Shown: positions 18,393 through 28,369 of the stretch, piece by piece
Position numbering within the stretch: the first letter of the stretch is position 1
Layout: every line of letters starts with the position of its first letter
Source: Hydrogenophaga sp.
GTDB taxonomy: Bacteria; Pseudomonadota; Gammaproteobacteria; Burkholderiales; Burkholderiaceae_C
Assembly: GCF_025699295.1 (NCBI RefSeq)
Contig: NZ_JAILWB010000002.1
Coordinates: forward strand, 186,001-250,000
Reading direction: 5' to 3'
Length of the DNA stretch: 64,000 bases
Made by a program: the position numbers and the translations under genes
Notes under the pieces: generated by a model
What the model was told of the DNA's origin: nothing
The model's database searches: none
What the model saw: only the letters and a program-made list of their open reading frames with translations

Positions 18393-18651
18393 AAGTTGTC
18401 TCCTTTTTGTGTCAGTTACAGGGAATGCTTCTTGGCGAACCCAGTGTGCCCGGTTGCGCTCACGGTTCTTATGAATTGTGAACCACGGTTCGTCAAGTGT
18501 CAACAGACGGGGCCTGGGAAGTACCCGCGGGACCGGCTTTGACATGGGGAGCAAGGATCGATCTGGACGTCGCCATCGTCGACATCTTTGTGAGCGTGCA
18601 GCAATCCTGATCATGTGCCCCCGGACATCTGGGCGCATCCTGTCGCCGCAG

Positions 18652-18745
18652 ACATCAGCGAGGCCACCTTCTATATCTGGCCGCTGGGAAGCGCTACAGC
18701 GGCATTGGCTCCTCGGAGCTGCGTCGCCTGCGCCAGCTTGAGGGA
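18652..18745 (+). pseudogene. IS3-family OrfA remnant
   Basis: One frame reads ISEATFYIW and the next frame continues KRYSGIGSSELRRLRQLE. Together these match the region after the helix-turn-helix of IS3-type OrfA proteins. A frameshift lies between the two parts and no other part of the element could be recognised. The fragment stands about 200 bases from the point where cusA is cut, at the border between the catabolic region and the metal island. The 560 bases between livK and cusA hold nothing else that I can support. Confidence 0.65.
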
Positions 18746-18952
18746 GAGAGTTGCAGATCACAGGCGCTCGGTTTGACTGAATCGTCCCAGGTTGCTATGC
18801 GGAAGTGGGACACTGTTTACTATGAGTCCAGGGATGTTTATTTGCATCCACGCCACAGGAGGGGTGGTACTCGGGGTACAAGAATGCAGTTTTTTTGAAG
18901 AAAATGAGGATAATCAATGCTTTTGAGGTGGGATTCAATAGACGCCCAGACA

Positions 18953-20123
18953 TGATGTTGGCGTTGACGCCCTGCTGCTGCATGACGATGAACGCCATCA
19001 GGATGCCCAGCGGCAGCGAGACGATGGCCACCAGGGCGCTGCGCAGATGGAACAGGAACAGCGCGCAGACCACGGCCACCACCAGAAACTCCTCCAGCAG
19101 CTTGAACCCGAGGTTGTCCACCGCACGCTCGATCAGCCCGGAGCGGTCGTACACCGGCACGATCTCCACGCCCTCGGGCAAGCCGCTTTGCAGTTCGGCG
19201 AGCTTGGCTTTGACGGCTCGGATGGTCTGCAGCGCGTTCTTGCCCGAACGCATCACGATCAGGCCACCGGCCGCTTCGCCCTCGCCATCGAGTTCACCGA
19301 TGCCGCGCCGCATCTCCGGCCCGAGCTGTATCCGGGCCACGTCGCCCAGTCGCACCGAAACGCCCAGGTCGGTTGTCATCAGCGGGATGGCCCGGAAATC
19401 GTCCAGGGTCTTCAGGTAGCCGCTGGCGCGCACCGCGTATTCGGCTTCGCCCAGCTCGAGCACCGATCCCCCGGCCTCCTGGTTGGCGCGGCCGATCGCC
19501 TCGCTCACCATCGTTTGCGTGATGCGGTAGGCGGCCAGATTGTCGGGGTCGAGCACGATCTGGTACTGGCGCACCATGCCGCCGAGGCTGGCCACCTCGG
19601 CCACGTCCGGCACGGTCTTGAGCTCAAAGCGCAGGAACCAGTCCTGCAGCGAACGCAGTTGGTCCAGGCTCTGTCGGCCGCTGCGGTCCACCAGCGCGTA
19701 CTGGTAGATCCAGCCCACGCCGGTGGCGTCGGGCCCCAGGGAGGACTTGGCCGACGGCGGCAGCCGCGACTGCACCTGGTTGAGGTACTCCAGCACGCGC
19801 GAGCGCGCCCAGTACAGGTCCACGCCGTCATCGAAGAGCACGTAGACAAAGCTGTCGCCGAACAGGGAGTAGCCCCGCACCGCCTTGGCCCCGGGCACCG
19901 ACAGCATGGTGGTGGTCAGCGGGTAGGTGACCTGGTTTTCGACGATCTGCGGCGCCTGGCCGGGCCAGCTGGTGCGGATGATGACCTGGGTGTCCGAGAG
20001 GTCGGGCAGCGCGTCCAGGGGCGTGCGCAGCATCGACACCACGCCCCAGGCGGTGAGCATCACGGTGGCCAGCAGCACCAGGAAGCGGTTGCCGATGCTC
20101 CAGTGGATGAGCCGCGCGATCAT
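18953..20123 (-). pseudogene. cusA: CusA/CzcA-type RND efflux permease, C-terminally truncated
   Basis: The first about 390 residues of an RND heavy-metal permease that is normally about 1040 long. It starts [19 protein letters not shown] and shows the family blocks [35 protein letters not shown] and [15 protein letters not shown]. Homology stops inside GVNANIMS, just before the helix with the charged residues needed for proton transfer. Beyond this the frame runs through unrelated sequence to a stop at 18795. Most of the transmembrane domain and the second pore domain are missing, so efflux through this protein is unlikely. It overlaps cusB by four bases. Confidence 0.9.
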
Positions 20124-21751
20124 GGTTTCGCTCCTTGAGCGGGAGGTGCCACGCGCTCGATCCGGGTGATCTGCGGTTCGGCACCATCCTGCGTGTGGAA
20201 CTCGATGCGCACCGGGTCTCCTCGGGACAGTCCGCTGGGCCGTTGTTCGGGAGGCGGCAGGCGGAACGCCATCGTCATCCCGGGCCACTTGAGCGCCGGA
20301 ATGGCGGGATGGGTGAGGGTCACGCTGTCCCCGTCCACCGCGTCGATCACGGCATCGGTGCGGTGCAGATCCACAGCCGCAGCAGGGGCCGCAGCAGCAG
20401 CCGGGGCCTGGTTCAGGCGCGTCTCCAGCCCACGCAGGCTGGCTTCGGAATCGATCAGGAACTGGCCCGACAGCACCACCCGCTGACCCGCCTGAAGACC
20501 TTGCACGATCTCCGTCTGGCCACCGGCCTCACGTCCCGCACGAACCTCCACGGGCCGGAAATGCCCGCCGTCTTCGGCCAGCATCACCACGCTGCGGCGA
20601 CCGGTGTGGATCACCGCGTCGCTGGGCACGAGCAGGGCCGGCTGGCGTACCGGTTCGGCGAACCGCATCTGCACGAACATGCCCGGCACCAGTCTGCCGC
20701 CGGGGTTGTTCAGCTCCAGTCGCGCCTTGAGCGTGCGCGTGGCGGGGTCCACCTCGGGCAGGATAGCCTGCACCCGTCCCTCGAAGGTCTGCCCCGGCGC
20801 TGCCGGACTGGTGGCGCTGACCTTCGCGCCGGGCTGGAGTTGTGCCACCTGGCCCTCGGGCACCTGGCCCTCGGCCCAGACCGTGGCTGTGCCTTGCAGG
20901 CGCATCAGCGGCATGCCCGGCATCACGGTCGCGCCCTCGCGCACCATTAACTCGGTCAGGGTCCCGCTGATCGGCGCGCGCAGCGTGAAACGGGGTTGCA
21001 CCGTACCGGTCCGCACCACGTGTTGAATCTGTGCCGCGTCCATGCCGGCCTGGCGCAGGCGCTGGGTCGCGGCGTCGCGCAGCGGCCCCAGGTCGGCGCC
21101 GGGCATGCGGGTGATGGCCAGGTACTCTTCCTGCGCGGCCACCCAGTCGGGAACGTAGATCTCGGCCAGAGGCGCACCGGCCGCCACGCGGTCCAGTGCG
21201 GCCCGGACGTGCAGCTTCTCCACGAAGCCCATGGACCTGGCGCTGACCACCACCTGGTTCCGCTCGTTCCAGGCCACGTTGCCCGCCACTGAAAAACCGC
21301 CCGCCAGCGTGCCTTGAACCACCTCTCCCGTGCGAAGCCCCAGGCTTTGCTGGATGCGCGGGCTCACCGCCACGGCGCCGGTGTCGGCACTTGCGTTCGC
21401 GCCGCCGGCGTAGCGCGGCACCAGCATCATGTCCATGAAAGGCGATTTGCCCGGGGCCTCGAAGTTCTTGCCGGGCACCATGGGGTCGTGGTAGCTCAGG
21501 ATCACCCGGCCGGTTACCGGGTCCACGTCGCCCGCCTTGAGCCCGTCTCGGAGGTGGCGGGCTGTGGCTTCGCCGCCTTGAACCACGCTCCAGGCGTCCG
21601 GGTCCTGCGGGGCGCTGGCGGCGCGGGGTGCCGGCTGGGAAGACCCCATCTCCATGCCAGAGCGCATGCCGGCGGTCCACGCGCCGTAGCCCACCGCTCC
21701 CAGGGTCGCCACGGCCACAACGCCAAGGCCGATTGTTGTTCGGACGTTCAT
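20120..21751 (-). CDS. cusB: Efflux RND periplasmic adaptor CusB with C-terminal CusF-like domain
   Basis: A 543-residue membrane-fusion protein. An N-terminal membrane anchor (about 7-27) is followed by a short metal-binding module with [20 protein letters not shown] and MMLVPRY (about 85-120). The barrel and lipoyl-type segments come next, for example [19 protein letters not shown] and [14 protein letters not shown]. The last about 85 residues form a CusF-like copper-binding domain, with the W and Met ligands in [13 protein letters not shown]. It would link the CusA pump to the CusC channel and receive Cu(I)/Ag(I). It overlaps cusC and cusA by four bases each. The adaptor is intact although its pump is truncated. 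Confidence 0.9.
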   Translation of the reverse strand: MNVRTTIGLGVVAVATLGAVGYGAWTAGMRSGMEMGSSQPAPRAASAPQDPDAWSVVQGGEATARHLRDGLKAGDVDPVTGRVILSYHDPMVPGKNFEAPGKSPFMDMMLVPRYAGGANASADTGAVAVSPRIQQSLGLRTGEVVQGTLAGGFSVAGNVAWNERNQVVVSARSMGFVEKLHVRAALDRVAAGAPLAEIYVPDWVAAQEEYLAITRMPGADLGPLRDAATQRLRQAGMDAAQIQHVVRTGTVQPRFTLRAPISGTLTELMVREGATVMPGMPLMRLQGTATVWAEGQVPEGQVAQLQPGAKVSATSPAAPGQTFEGRVQAILPEVDPATRTLKARLELNNPGGRLVPGMFVQMRFAEPVRQPALLVPSDAVIHTGRRSVVMLAEDGGHFRPVEVRAGREAGGQTEIVQGLQAGQRVVLSGQFLIDSEASLRGLETRLNQAPAAAAAPAAAVDLHRTDAVIDAVDGDSVTLTHPAIPALKWPGMTMAFRLPPPEQRPSGLSRGDPVRIEFHTQDGAEPQITRIERVAPPAQGAKP

Positions 21752-23091
21752 GGTGTCACTCCTTTGGCTGCAGCAGCCGGTTCGGCGGGGATGAGGTAAG
21801 CGAGCTGGGCCCACAGGCTGGCGGTCGAGCGTTGCAGTTCGATGCGCTCCATCCGCAGGTCCAGCGCCATGCGCCGCGCGGCCAGCACCTCGCTCAAGGG
21901 CGTCCGGCCACCCCGGTAGGCAGCCAGGGTGGTCTGGATGCGCTGCTCGGCCAAAGGCAGCCGCTCGGCATCGATCAGGGCGAGTTGGGCCAGACCGGCC
22001 CGCCAGCCCGCCTCCCAGCGGCGGGCTTCGGCCTGGTGTTCCCGGGCGCGTTCCTCGCGTTCGGCACGCAAGCCGTCCACCTGGGCGAGACGGGCCGCGA
22101 GTTCCCGGTCCTGTCGCTGGGGGCGATCCCAGGGCAGTGGGACCGAAACCGCCAGCGAGACCATGTTCGGGTAACCCGAGCCCCGCAGGCTGAGCATGAG
22201 TTCGGTGCTCCAGTCGGGTTCGCGCTCCTGTCGCGCCACCTCCGCCTCGGCGACCATGGCCGCCTCTTGCGCCGAGAGCCGAAGCAGTTCGGGGTGGTGC
22301 GTCAGACGCTCGCTCACATCGCCCGTTCCGAAGGGTGAAGACGCCAGATCGGGCGGTGCGGCCAGCGGCTGATCGGGGGTGCTGCCGGTCCAGCGGGTCA
22401 GGGTGAGGCGGGCGTTCTGGCGCTCGGCTTCGACGCCCAACAGGGTTTGCTGCAACTGGGCGACCGACTCCCGCGCCGCGATCCAGTCGGCCGGCGATCC
22501 GCTGCCGCTGCGTGCGGCCGATTCGCTGGCCTGCACGAGCAGGCGGGCTTCGCCCAGCTGCTCGTGCAACAACGCCAGGCGCTGCTCCAGCGCGTGCCGC
22601 TCCAACCACGCCATGGCGGTTTCTCGGCCGATGGTGGCGGCTTGCTCCACGCGCCCGGCTTCGGCGGTTTGCGCTTCGCGTTCAAAGCGCGCCGTGCGTG
22701 CCTGGCGCTTGGCTGCGCTGGGCAGTGTTTGCATCAGCGACACCGATTTCGCGGTCATGAAATCGCGGCTGGTGCTGAACCGGTCTGGCCCGGACAGCGG
22801 GACGTTGTCCAGCGACAGACGCAGGACCGGGTCGGGGCGCTGGCCGGCGGCCACGGCCATGTCCCGTGCCGAGCGGGCGGCCGCGTCCTGGGCGACCAGC
22901 GCGGGGGAGCGCGCCAGCGCCGCCTGAACGGCTTGAGGCAGCGAGAGCGCCTCTGCCGCGTGCGCGATGGAGGACATCGCGAGGCCGATCAGGACTGCGA
23001 TGTGTGCGGTTGTGATCGTGGTGCGGTGGCGGGTGAGGATGCGGCCGCGAGCGCGGACCGACCCACCGGACGCCGGGGAAAGGGGTTCCAT
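21748..23091 (-). CDS. cusC: TolC/CusC-type outer-membrane efflux protein
   Basis: A 447-residue outer-membrane efflux protein. A signal sequence ends near residue 46 (SIAHAAEA), followed by LSLPQAVQAALARSPALVAQ, the usual start of the first helical repeat. Long amphipathic Ala/Gln/Arg-rich helices make up most of the rest, with a second repeat around TGDVSERLTHHPELLRLSAQ. The ATG at 23091 has GGAG seven bases upstream. It is the first gene of cusC-cusB-cusA'. In the intact system it forms the exit channel. Confidence 0.85.
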   Translation of the reverse strand: MEPLSPASGGSVRARGRILTRHRTTITTAHIAVLIGLAMSSIAHAAEALSLPQAVQAALARSPALVAQDAAARSARDMAVAAGQRPDPVLRLSLDNVPLSGPDRFSTSRDFMTAKSVSLMQTLPSAAKRQARTARFEREAQTAEAGRVEQAATIGRETAMAWLERHALEQRLALLHEQLGEARLLVQASESAARSGSGSPADWIAARESVAQLQQTLLGVEAERQNARLTLTRWTGSTPDQPLAAPPDLASSPFGTGDVSERLTHHPELLRLSAQEAAMVAEAEVARQEREPDWSTELMLSLRGSGYPNMVSLAVSVPLPWDRPQRQDRELAARLAQVDGLRAEREERAREHQAEARRWEAGWRAGLAQLALIDAERLPLAEQRIQTTLAAYRGGRTPLSEVLAARRMALDLRMERIELQRSTASLWAQLAYLIPAEPAAAAKGVTP

Positions 23092-23201
23092 GTTTCTGCT
23101 CCAAAAGAATGCACACGGGCTGAGCACGCGCAGGGATGCGCGGTCGCCGCTGCTGAGCACCGGCCCGCCTCCAAGGGCTGGTCGGTGTCAGGGTGGAAAC
23201 G

Positions 23202-23558
23202 TCAGAGCAGGGAAGGGGGGCGCCAGATGCTGGCGGGCGAGCCGCGCAGTGGCTCGGGGGGCGCGGGTACGTGCAGATCGTTCACAGGAAGCGCCTGCGC
23301 CACGGCCATGACCGGTGGCACCACAAAGCCCGTAGGGGCCTGGCACTCCTGCCCGGTCTTGCACATCTTGCCGGTGAGCTGAAAAGTCTCGGCGTCGTTG
23401 CAGCAATCGTCCATCGCCATGTCCGGGCTGGTGCCGGCCGTGTCGCCTTGCAGGGCCATGGCCGCTTCCATCGGGCATGGTGGTTGCAGGCGCACGCCAC
23501 CACCCCAACCCTGCAGAGGAAGGGCCAGGCACAAGAGGAAGGCCAGGAACAGGCGCAT
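23202..23558 (-). CDS. Small secreted Cys-rich protein (CzcI-like), function unknown
   Basis: A 118-residue protein with a clear signal peptide (MRLFLAFLLCLALPLQGWGG) and a mature part with CCNDAETFQL, a Cys in KMCKTGQECQ and a Met-rich stretch. Small proteins with this type of start (LPLQxxxG) are found at the head of czc and cus operons and are often named CzcI. It lies between cusS and cusC on the same strand, 110 bases before cusC. A metal-binding or regulatory role in the periplasm is plausible but unproven. Confidence 0.65.
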   Translation of the reverse strand: MRLFLAFLLCLALPLQGWGGGVRLQPPCPMEAAMALQGDTAGTSPDMAMDDCCNDAETFQLTGKMCKTGQECQAPTGFVVPPVMAVAQALPVNDLHVPAPPEPLRGSPASIWRPPSLL

Positions 23559-23567
23559 GGGCGGATT

Positions 23568-24965
23568 CTAGGACGATGCGTCCCGCGTGGGAAAGCTCAG
23601 GCAGAAGGTGGTCGCCAGATCGTTGGACGCCACCGATGCGGAGCCTCCGTGGGCTTCCATGATGGCTCTGGTGATGGACAGGCCAAGGCCCGTGCCCTCT
23701 GAGTCGGGGTGGCTGCGCGACTTCTCGGTCCGGTAGAAACGGTCAAACAGCCGCGGCAGATCGGCCGCCGGGATGGCGGGGCCGGCGTTGTGCACGCAAA
23801 GCTGGATCTGACCGTTGCCCTGGTTCACCGACACTCGCACGGGCGCGTTCGGCGGTGAGTACCGGATCGCGTTCGACAGCAGGTTGCTGATCGCGCGGCG
23901 GATCATCAGCCGGTCGCACACAATGCGCGCATCGCCGTCGGTGTTCAGGCGGATCAGCTTTTCCTCGGCGAGCGCTTCGTAGAAGTCGAACAGGTCCAGC
24001 ACCTCGTCGCGCAGTGACACGGTCTCGCGGTGCGGCAGCTCGATCCCGTGCTCGGTCTTGGCGAGAAACAGCATGTCGGAGACCATGCGGGCCAGCCGCT
24101 GCAACTCCTCGGCGTTGGAGGCCAGGATGTCCTGGTACACGCCCACCTCCCGCTTCTGCGTCAGCGACACCTGGGTCTGGGTCAGCAGGTTGTTGATGGG
24201 GGTGCGCAGTTCGTGCGCCAGGTCGCTGGAGAATTCCTGCAGCCGCGCAAAGTCGGATTGCAGACGTTCGAGCATGGTGTTCAGGCTCTGCGCCAGGTCG
24301 GCGAACTCCGCCGGCACCGCGTCCACGGGCATGCGCTGGTCCAGCTTCTGGGCCGTGACCGTCATGGCGCGCTCTTTTATGGTTCGAAGCGGTGCCAGGC
24401 CCCGGCGGGCGGCCCACCAGCCCAGCAAGCCGCTGGCCAGGATGGCGCCGATCAGGTGAAGCGCCAGGGTCTGCCTGAGCGACTGCATGAAATGGGTGTG
24501 GTGCGCCGTGTCCAGCGCGATCAGCAGTTCAAGCGGTTGACCGTCAGCGGCCAAGTCCTTCCAGGTGGCAGGCGGTCGTATGCCCGCCTTCAGACCTCGC
24601 AGCGGTTGGTCGCCGACCGTCCAGTCGAAAGTGCGCCCATCTGAACCAATGGATGGTGACAGCGCTGAGAACACCGAACCCTTTTTGCCATAGACCAGCC
24701 GGTCGCTGTTGCGCAGCTCGACGGACAAGCCGTGGTGACTGGTCAGCAGCTCATCCAGCCGGGATGCCAGCATCTCCGATGACGAGGCCTCGCCGACGAT
24801 GGTCTGCACCAGTTCGATCTTGTCCTTCAGGAAATCCCGGTCGAGTTCGACAAAGTGCCGCCCCACCGCGATCGAGACCAGAAGGCCCAGCCCGACGAGC
24901 ACACAGGCCGAGACCAGGGTGTACAGTGCGGTCAGTCGCGCCGTCAGAGACAACCGGCCGAGCAT
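23568..24965 (-). CDS. cusS: Heavy-metal sensor histidine kinase CusS/CopS
   Basis: A 465-residue membrane sensor. The first transmembrane segment is about 10-33, a periplasmic domain of some 130 residues follows, and the second segment is about 168-188, then HAMP. The phosphorylated His is about residue 251 in DLAHELRTPINN. The ATPase shows NLLSNAIRYSPP (N box) and EGTGLGLSITRAIMEAHGG (G boxes). Its start ATG overlaps the stop of the regulator gene by one base. Kinases of this group answer periplasmic Cu(I)/Ag(I) and switch on cus/cop genes on both sides. Confidence 0.92.
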   Translation of the reverse strand: MLGRLSLTARLTALYTLVSACVLVGLGLLVSIAVGRHFVELDRDFLKDKIELVQTIVGEASSSEMLASRLDELLTSHHGLSVELRNSDRLVYGKKGSVFSALSPSIGSDGRTFDWTVGDQPLRGLKAGIRPPATWKDLAADGQPLELLIALDTAHHTHFMQSLRQTLALHLIGAILASGLLGWWAARRGLAPLRTIKERAMTVTAQKLDQRMPVDAVPAEFADLAQSLNTMLERLQSDFARLQEFSSDLAHELRTPINNLLTQTQVSLTQKREVGVYQDILASNAEELQRLARMVSDMLFLAKTEHGIELPHRETVSLRDEVLDLFDFYEALAEEKLIRLNTDGDARIVCDRLMIRRAISNLLSNAIRYSPPNAPVRVSVNQGNGQIQLCVHNAGPAIPAADLPRLFDRFYRTEKSRSHPDSEGTGLGLSITRAIMEAHGGSASVASNDLATTFCLSFPTRDASS

Positions 24966-25651
24966 CAGTGGGCGTCCTCGGGTGCTTCGAGCACGTAGCC
25001 CATGCCGCGCACGGTCTGGATCAGGCGCGGTTCGAATCCATCGTCCACCTTGGCCCGCAAACGCCGCATGGCCACTTCGATCACGTTGGTGTCGCTGTCG
25101 AAGTTCACGTCCCACACCTGGGATGCGATCAGGGAGCGCGGCAGCACCTCTCCGTGGCGGCGCATCAGCAATTCCAGCAGACCGAATTCCTTGGCCGTCA
25201 GATCGATGCGTTTGCCGGACCGGGTCACCCGTCGGCGCAGCAGATCGAGCTCCAGATCGGCCACTTTCATCGAGGTGGCTTCCAGGCCTGAACGGCCGCG
25301 CCGCAGGATCGTCCGGACCCTGGCCAGCAACTCGGCAAAAGAAAACGGCTTGACCAAGTAGTCGTCGGCCCCCAGCTCCAGGCCCTTGACACGGTCTTCG
25401 ACCTGATCGCGTGCCGTCAGGAACAGCACGGGCATCTGGCGCCCCTGGCTGCGCAGGTTCTTGAGCACCTGCCATCCGTCCATGCCAGGCAGCATGACGT
25501 CCAGGATCACCAGATCGTGATCGCCTTCCAGGCCATGGTGCAGACCATCAACGCCGTTGGTGACTAGGTCCACGGCGTAGCCCGCCTCGCGCAGACCTTG
25601 CTTCAGGTAGTCGCCGGCTTTGGGTTCGTCTTCAACGATCAGAATTTTCAC
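24965..25651 (-). CDS. cusR: Copper-responsive OmpR-type response regulator CusR/CopR
   Basis: About 228 residues. The receiver domain has the acidic pair in [12 protein letters not shown] and the phosphorylated Asp near residue 51 in [13 protein letters not shown], with Lys in [13 protein letters not shown]. The C-terminal winged-helix domain has [19 protein letters not shown]. Two GTG starts are possible: 25657 (three bases after AGGAG) and 25651 (nine bases after it, and matching the KILIVEDE start of homologues); the second is used. It is transcribed away from the copper operon at 25798 and should bind the box at about 25705. Confidence 0.92.
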   Translation of the reverse strand: MKILIVEDEPKAGDYLKQGLREAGYAVDLVTNGVDGLHHGLEGDHDLVILDVMLPGMDGWQVLKNLRSQGRQMPVLFLTARDQVEDRVKGLELGADDYLVKPFSFAELLARVRTILRRGRSGLEATSMKVADLELDLLRRRVTRSGKRIDLTAKEFGLLELLMRRHGEVLPRSLIASQVWDVNFDSDTNVIEVAMRRLRAKVDDGFEPRLIQTVRGMGYVLEAPEDAH

Positions 25652-25704
25652 GTTCACATTCTCCTGACCGCAAGTTTGCCCTCAGCGGAGCGGGCGTGAC
25701 CGAA

Positions 25705-25726
25705 GCTGACATTTTTGTAATCTGAC
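25705..25726. promoter_or_regulatory. Candidate CusR/CopR box between cusR and the copper operon
   Basis: GCTGACATTTTTGTAATC followed by TGAC lies midway between the divergent cusR and TolC-like genes. Imperfect dyads with TGAC arms and a T-rich centre are the known form of CopR/CusR boxes. A related block stands at 29754. The position, about 50-90 bases from both starts, suits control of both directions. Confidence 0.55.
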
Positions 25727-25797
25727 CGACAGGGAAGTGACGAACTCGCGCCGCCAGAATCCGCACCACTTGATCTGCATCAAAAGGAGCGAAAGCA

Positions 25798-26907
25798 GTG
25801 AAATCTTTGTTTTGTCACCGAGCCACAAGCCAACTACTGGTGGCGGGCCTGTTGGCCCTGCCGCTGGCGCTCTCAGCGCAAACGGCCAGCCCTTCGCAAG
25901 AACCCGACTGGCGCCGGGCCAACGACGCGGTGGGTGCACTCAAGCGTGGGCATGCCGACGTGCTCAAGTGGGAACAGGCCAATGCGGGGGCGTCCACCAC
26001 GACGCCGGGTAGTACCACGGGTGTTGCCATTCCCAACGCAGAGGCCGCAGTTCGTATGGCCTGGACGGTCCATCGTGAACTGGCTCGTCCATTGTCGAAA
26101 CTGGGTCCCCTGAATGAACAATTGATCGCCGAAGGCCGCTGGACAGAACTCGACTCAAGCCTACAACGGCGCGTCGAAGATGCTGGTGAGGTGCTGGAGG
26201 TGGCTGCAGCGGGGCGCAAAGCCTGGGTTGAAGCTGTGGCCGCTCAACAGGTTCTGAAACACCAGCGCGACATGATGGAGGCCGCCCAGGCCGCCCTTGA
26301 ACTGGGGCAGCGCATGGTGACGGTGGGCAACTGGAGCAAGTTGCAACTGTCGCAAGTTCAACTCGCGGCATCGACCGCCCGCATGAATCTCCGGCGGGCG
26401 CAGCAAGCCGCCGCCCAGGCCCAAAACAAATTGGTCAAGACGATGGGGCAAACGGGTTTGCAGGATGGGTTTGTGCTCCCAGACCAGCTTCCCGCCATCC
26501 CGGCGCAGGCCATGACGGAAGCCGATCTGCAAAAGCGTGCCGACGCGATCCGCAACCAATTGCCTGGAGCTGAGAGCCTGCGCAACCGAGCGCTGGCCAG
26601 AGGCGCCATGAAGGTTTACTGGGCCGCCCATGCGCTGGCGCAGGACAGCCAAGGGGATGTGCTGAAGACCCGTGAGTTCATCACCGAAGAAACGGTGCTG
26701 CACTACAACGGCATGCTCAAAAGCGTCTGGGATCTGCTGGACGAGGTGCGCAACCAGTCCCAAGCCACGGTAGACGCCATTGGCGCACAGCGCGACTTCT
26801 GGATCGCCGAGACCGATCTTCAGTGGGTCTTGCAGGGCGGAGAACCGGACAGCTTCGTCTCGCTGGGTGGTGCCGGTGGAGATGCACCGACTGCGGCCGC
26901 ACATTGA
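25798..26907 (+). CDS. TolC-family-like outer-membrane/periplasmic protein of the copper operon
   Basis: A 369-residue protein with a signal peptide (LLVAGLLALPLALSAQ). The mature part is almost wholly helical, rich in Ala and Gln, with coiled-coil-like blocks such as KHQRDMMEAAQAALELGQ and QLAASTARMNLRRAQQAAAQ that resemble TolC-type proteins. It is shorter than a normal TolC (about 430) and shows weak repeat symmetry. The GTG start has AGGAG eight bases upstream. It is the first gene of the rightward copper operon, just before a multicopper oxidase. Whether it forms a channel is uncertain. Confidence 0.7.
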   Translation: MKSLFCHRATSQLLVAGLLALPLALSAQTASPSQEPDWRRANDAVGALKRGHADVLKWEQANAGASTTTPGSTTGVAIPNAEAAVRMAWTVHRELARPLSKLGPLNEQLIAEGRWTELDSSLQRRVEDAGEVLEVAAAGRKAWVEAVAAQQVLKHQRDMMEAAQAALELGQRMVTVGNWSKLQLSQVQLAASTARMNLRRAQQAAAQAQNKLVKTMGQTGLQDGFVLPDQLPAIPAQAMTEADLQKRADAIRNQLPGAESLRNRALARGAMKVYWAAHALAQDSQGDVLKTREFITEETVLHYNGMLKSVWDLLDEVRNQSQATVDAIGAQRDFWIAETDLQWVLQGGEPDSFVSLGGAGGDAPTAAAH

Positions 26908-26920
26908 AAGGACACAACAC

Positions 26921-28309
26921 ATGACAAACACAAACTCCAGACGACAGTTTTTTGCCGGCGCCGCCGCATCCGTGGCCGGCCTGGCCGTGGCCCGTTCCGC
27001 CCTGGCTGGTTTGCCAGAGCCCGTCATCCAGACGTCGGTCGAAACCGCTCCGCCTTTGATCCCGACAACCGGTCGGCCCTACAACCCGGTGGTCACCCTG
27101 AATGGCTGGACACTGCCATGGCGCATGAACGATGGTGTCAAGGAATTCCACCTGGTGGCCGAGCCCGTGGTGCGCGAGGTCTCACCGGGCTTCAAAGTGA
27201 ACATGTGGGGTTACAACGGCCAGAGTCCGGGACCCACCATCGAAGTGGTGGAAGGCGACCGCGTGCGCATCTTCGTGACCAACAAGCTGCCGGAACACAC
27301 CACCATCCATTGGCACGGTCAGCGTCTGCCCAGCGGCATGGACGGTGTGGGCGGCCTGAACCAGCGCGCCATCCCCGTGGGCAAGACCTATGTGTATGAG
27401 TTCGAGGCACGGCGTCCTGGCACCTTCATGTATCACCCGCATGCGGACGAAATGGTGCAGATGGCCATGGGCATGATGGGCATGTGGGTGACCCACCCCA
27501 AGGCCAAACACCCGCACATCAGCGAGGTGGACCGGGATTTCTGCTTCCTGCTCAATGCGTTTGACGTGGAGCCAGGCAGCAAGACACCCAAGATCAACAC
27601 CATGACGGATTTCAACATCTGGTGCTGGAACAGCCGGGTGTTCCCGGCCATCGACACGCTGAACGTGCGATTGAACGACCGGGTGCGCATCCGGGTGGGC
27701 AACCTCACCATGACCAACCACCCGATCCATCTGCATGGTCACGAATTCCTGGTCACCGGCACCGATGGCGGGCCGACGCCACCGTCCACCCGCTGGTACG
27801 AGGTCACCACCGATGTGGCCGTGGGGCAGATGCGCCAGATCGAGCTGATCGCCGACGAAGAAGGTGACTGGGCCATGCATTGCCACAAGAGCCACCACAC
27901 CATGAACGCCATGGGGCACGACGTGCCCACGATGATTGGCGTGGACCACCGCGGCCTGGTCAAGAAGATCCAGAAGGTGGCGCCCGACTACATGCTGATG
28001 GGTGAACGCGGCATGGCCGACATGGGCGAGATGCAGATGCCCATTCCCGACAACACGGCACCCATGATGACCGGCACCGGCCAGTTCGGCCCGCTGGAGA
28101 TGGGCGGCATGTTCACCGTCTTCAAAGTCCGCAAGGACCAGAAGCCGGGTGACTACAAGGACCCGGGCCCCTACAAGTTCCCCGAAGGCACCGTGGCCTA
28201 CGAGTGGAACGGTGCACTGCCCCCGACACCGCGTCCTGCGGCCAGCAGCGACACCACACCCGCCACCGCCCAGGCGATCAAGCCCACCGCCAAAGGCATG
28301 TCGCACTGA
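26921..28309 (+). CDS. Multicopper oxidase with Tat signal
   Basis: A 462-residue periplasmic multicopper oxidase. The Tat signal is NSRRQFFAGAAASVAGLAVA. All four copper motifs are visible: TTIHWHGQRLP, FMYHPHADEM, NHPIHLHGHEF and WAMHCHKSHHTMNAMG, which supply the type 1, 2 and 3 ligands (HCHxxxH with a later Met). A Met-rich C-terminal stretch (about 360-400, with MADMGEMQMP) may bind Cu(I). The ATG at 26921 has AAGGA nine bases upstream. It would oxidise Cu(I) or organic substrates with O2. It starts 13 bases after the TolC-like gene. Confidence 0.9.
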   Translation: MTNTNSRRQFFAGAAASVAGLAVARSALAGLPEPVIQTSVETAPPLIPTTGRPYNPVVTLNGWTLPWRMNDGVKEFHLVAEPVVREVSPGFKVNMWGYNGQSPGPTIEVVEGDRVRIFVTNKLPEHTTIHWHGQRLPSGMDGVGGLNQRAIPVGKTYVYEFEARRPGTFMYHPHADEMVQMAMGMMGMWVTHPKAKHPHISEVDRDFCFLLNAFDVEPGSKTPKINTMTDFNIWCWNSRVFPAIDTLNVRLNDRVRIRVGNLTMTNHPIHLHGHEFLVTGTDGGPTPPSTRWYEVTTDVAVGQMRQIELIADEEGDWAMHCHKSHHTMNAMGHDVPTMIGVDHRGLVKKIQKVAPDYMLMGERGMADMGEMQMPIPDNTAPMMTGTGQFGPLEMGGMFTVFKVRKDQKPGDYKDPGPYKFPEGTVAYEWNGALPPTPRPAASSDTTPATAQAIKPTAKGMSH

Positions 28310-28369
28310 GCGCTCAGCGTATCCAAGTTCTCCTCACTGTTTCCCCAACCACAACCCTGAAAGACAACC

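Noticed and set aside
18478..18741. 87-codon plus-strand frame upstream of livK
   Set aside because: It runs across the IS3 remnant in a mix of frames and has no likeness over its own length.
19047..20138. 363-codon plus-strand frame opposite cusA
   Set aside because: It is antisense to a clearly recognisable RND permease and its residues (HxxDL, AGHRQHG repeats) are typical of a GC-rich shadow frame.
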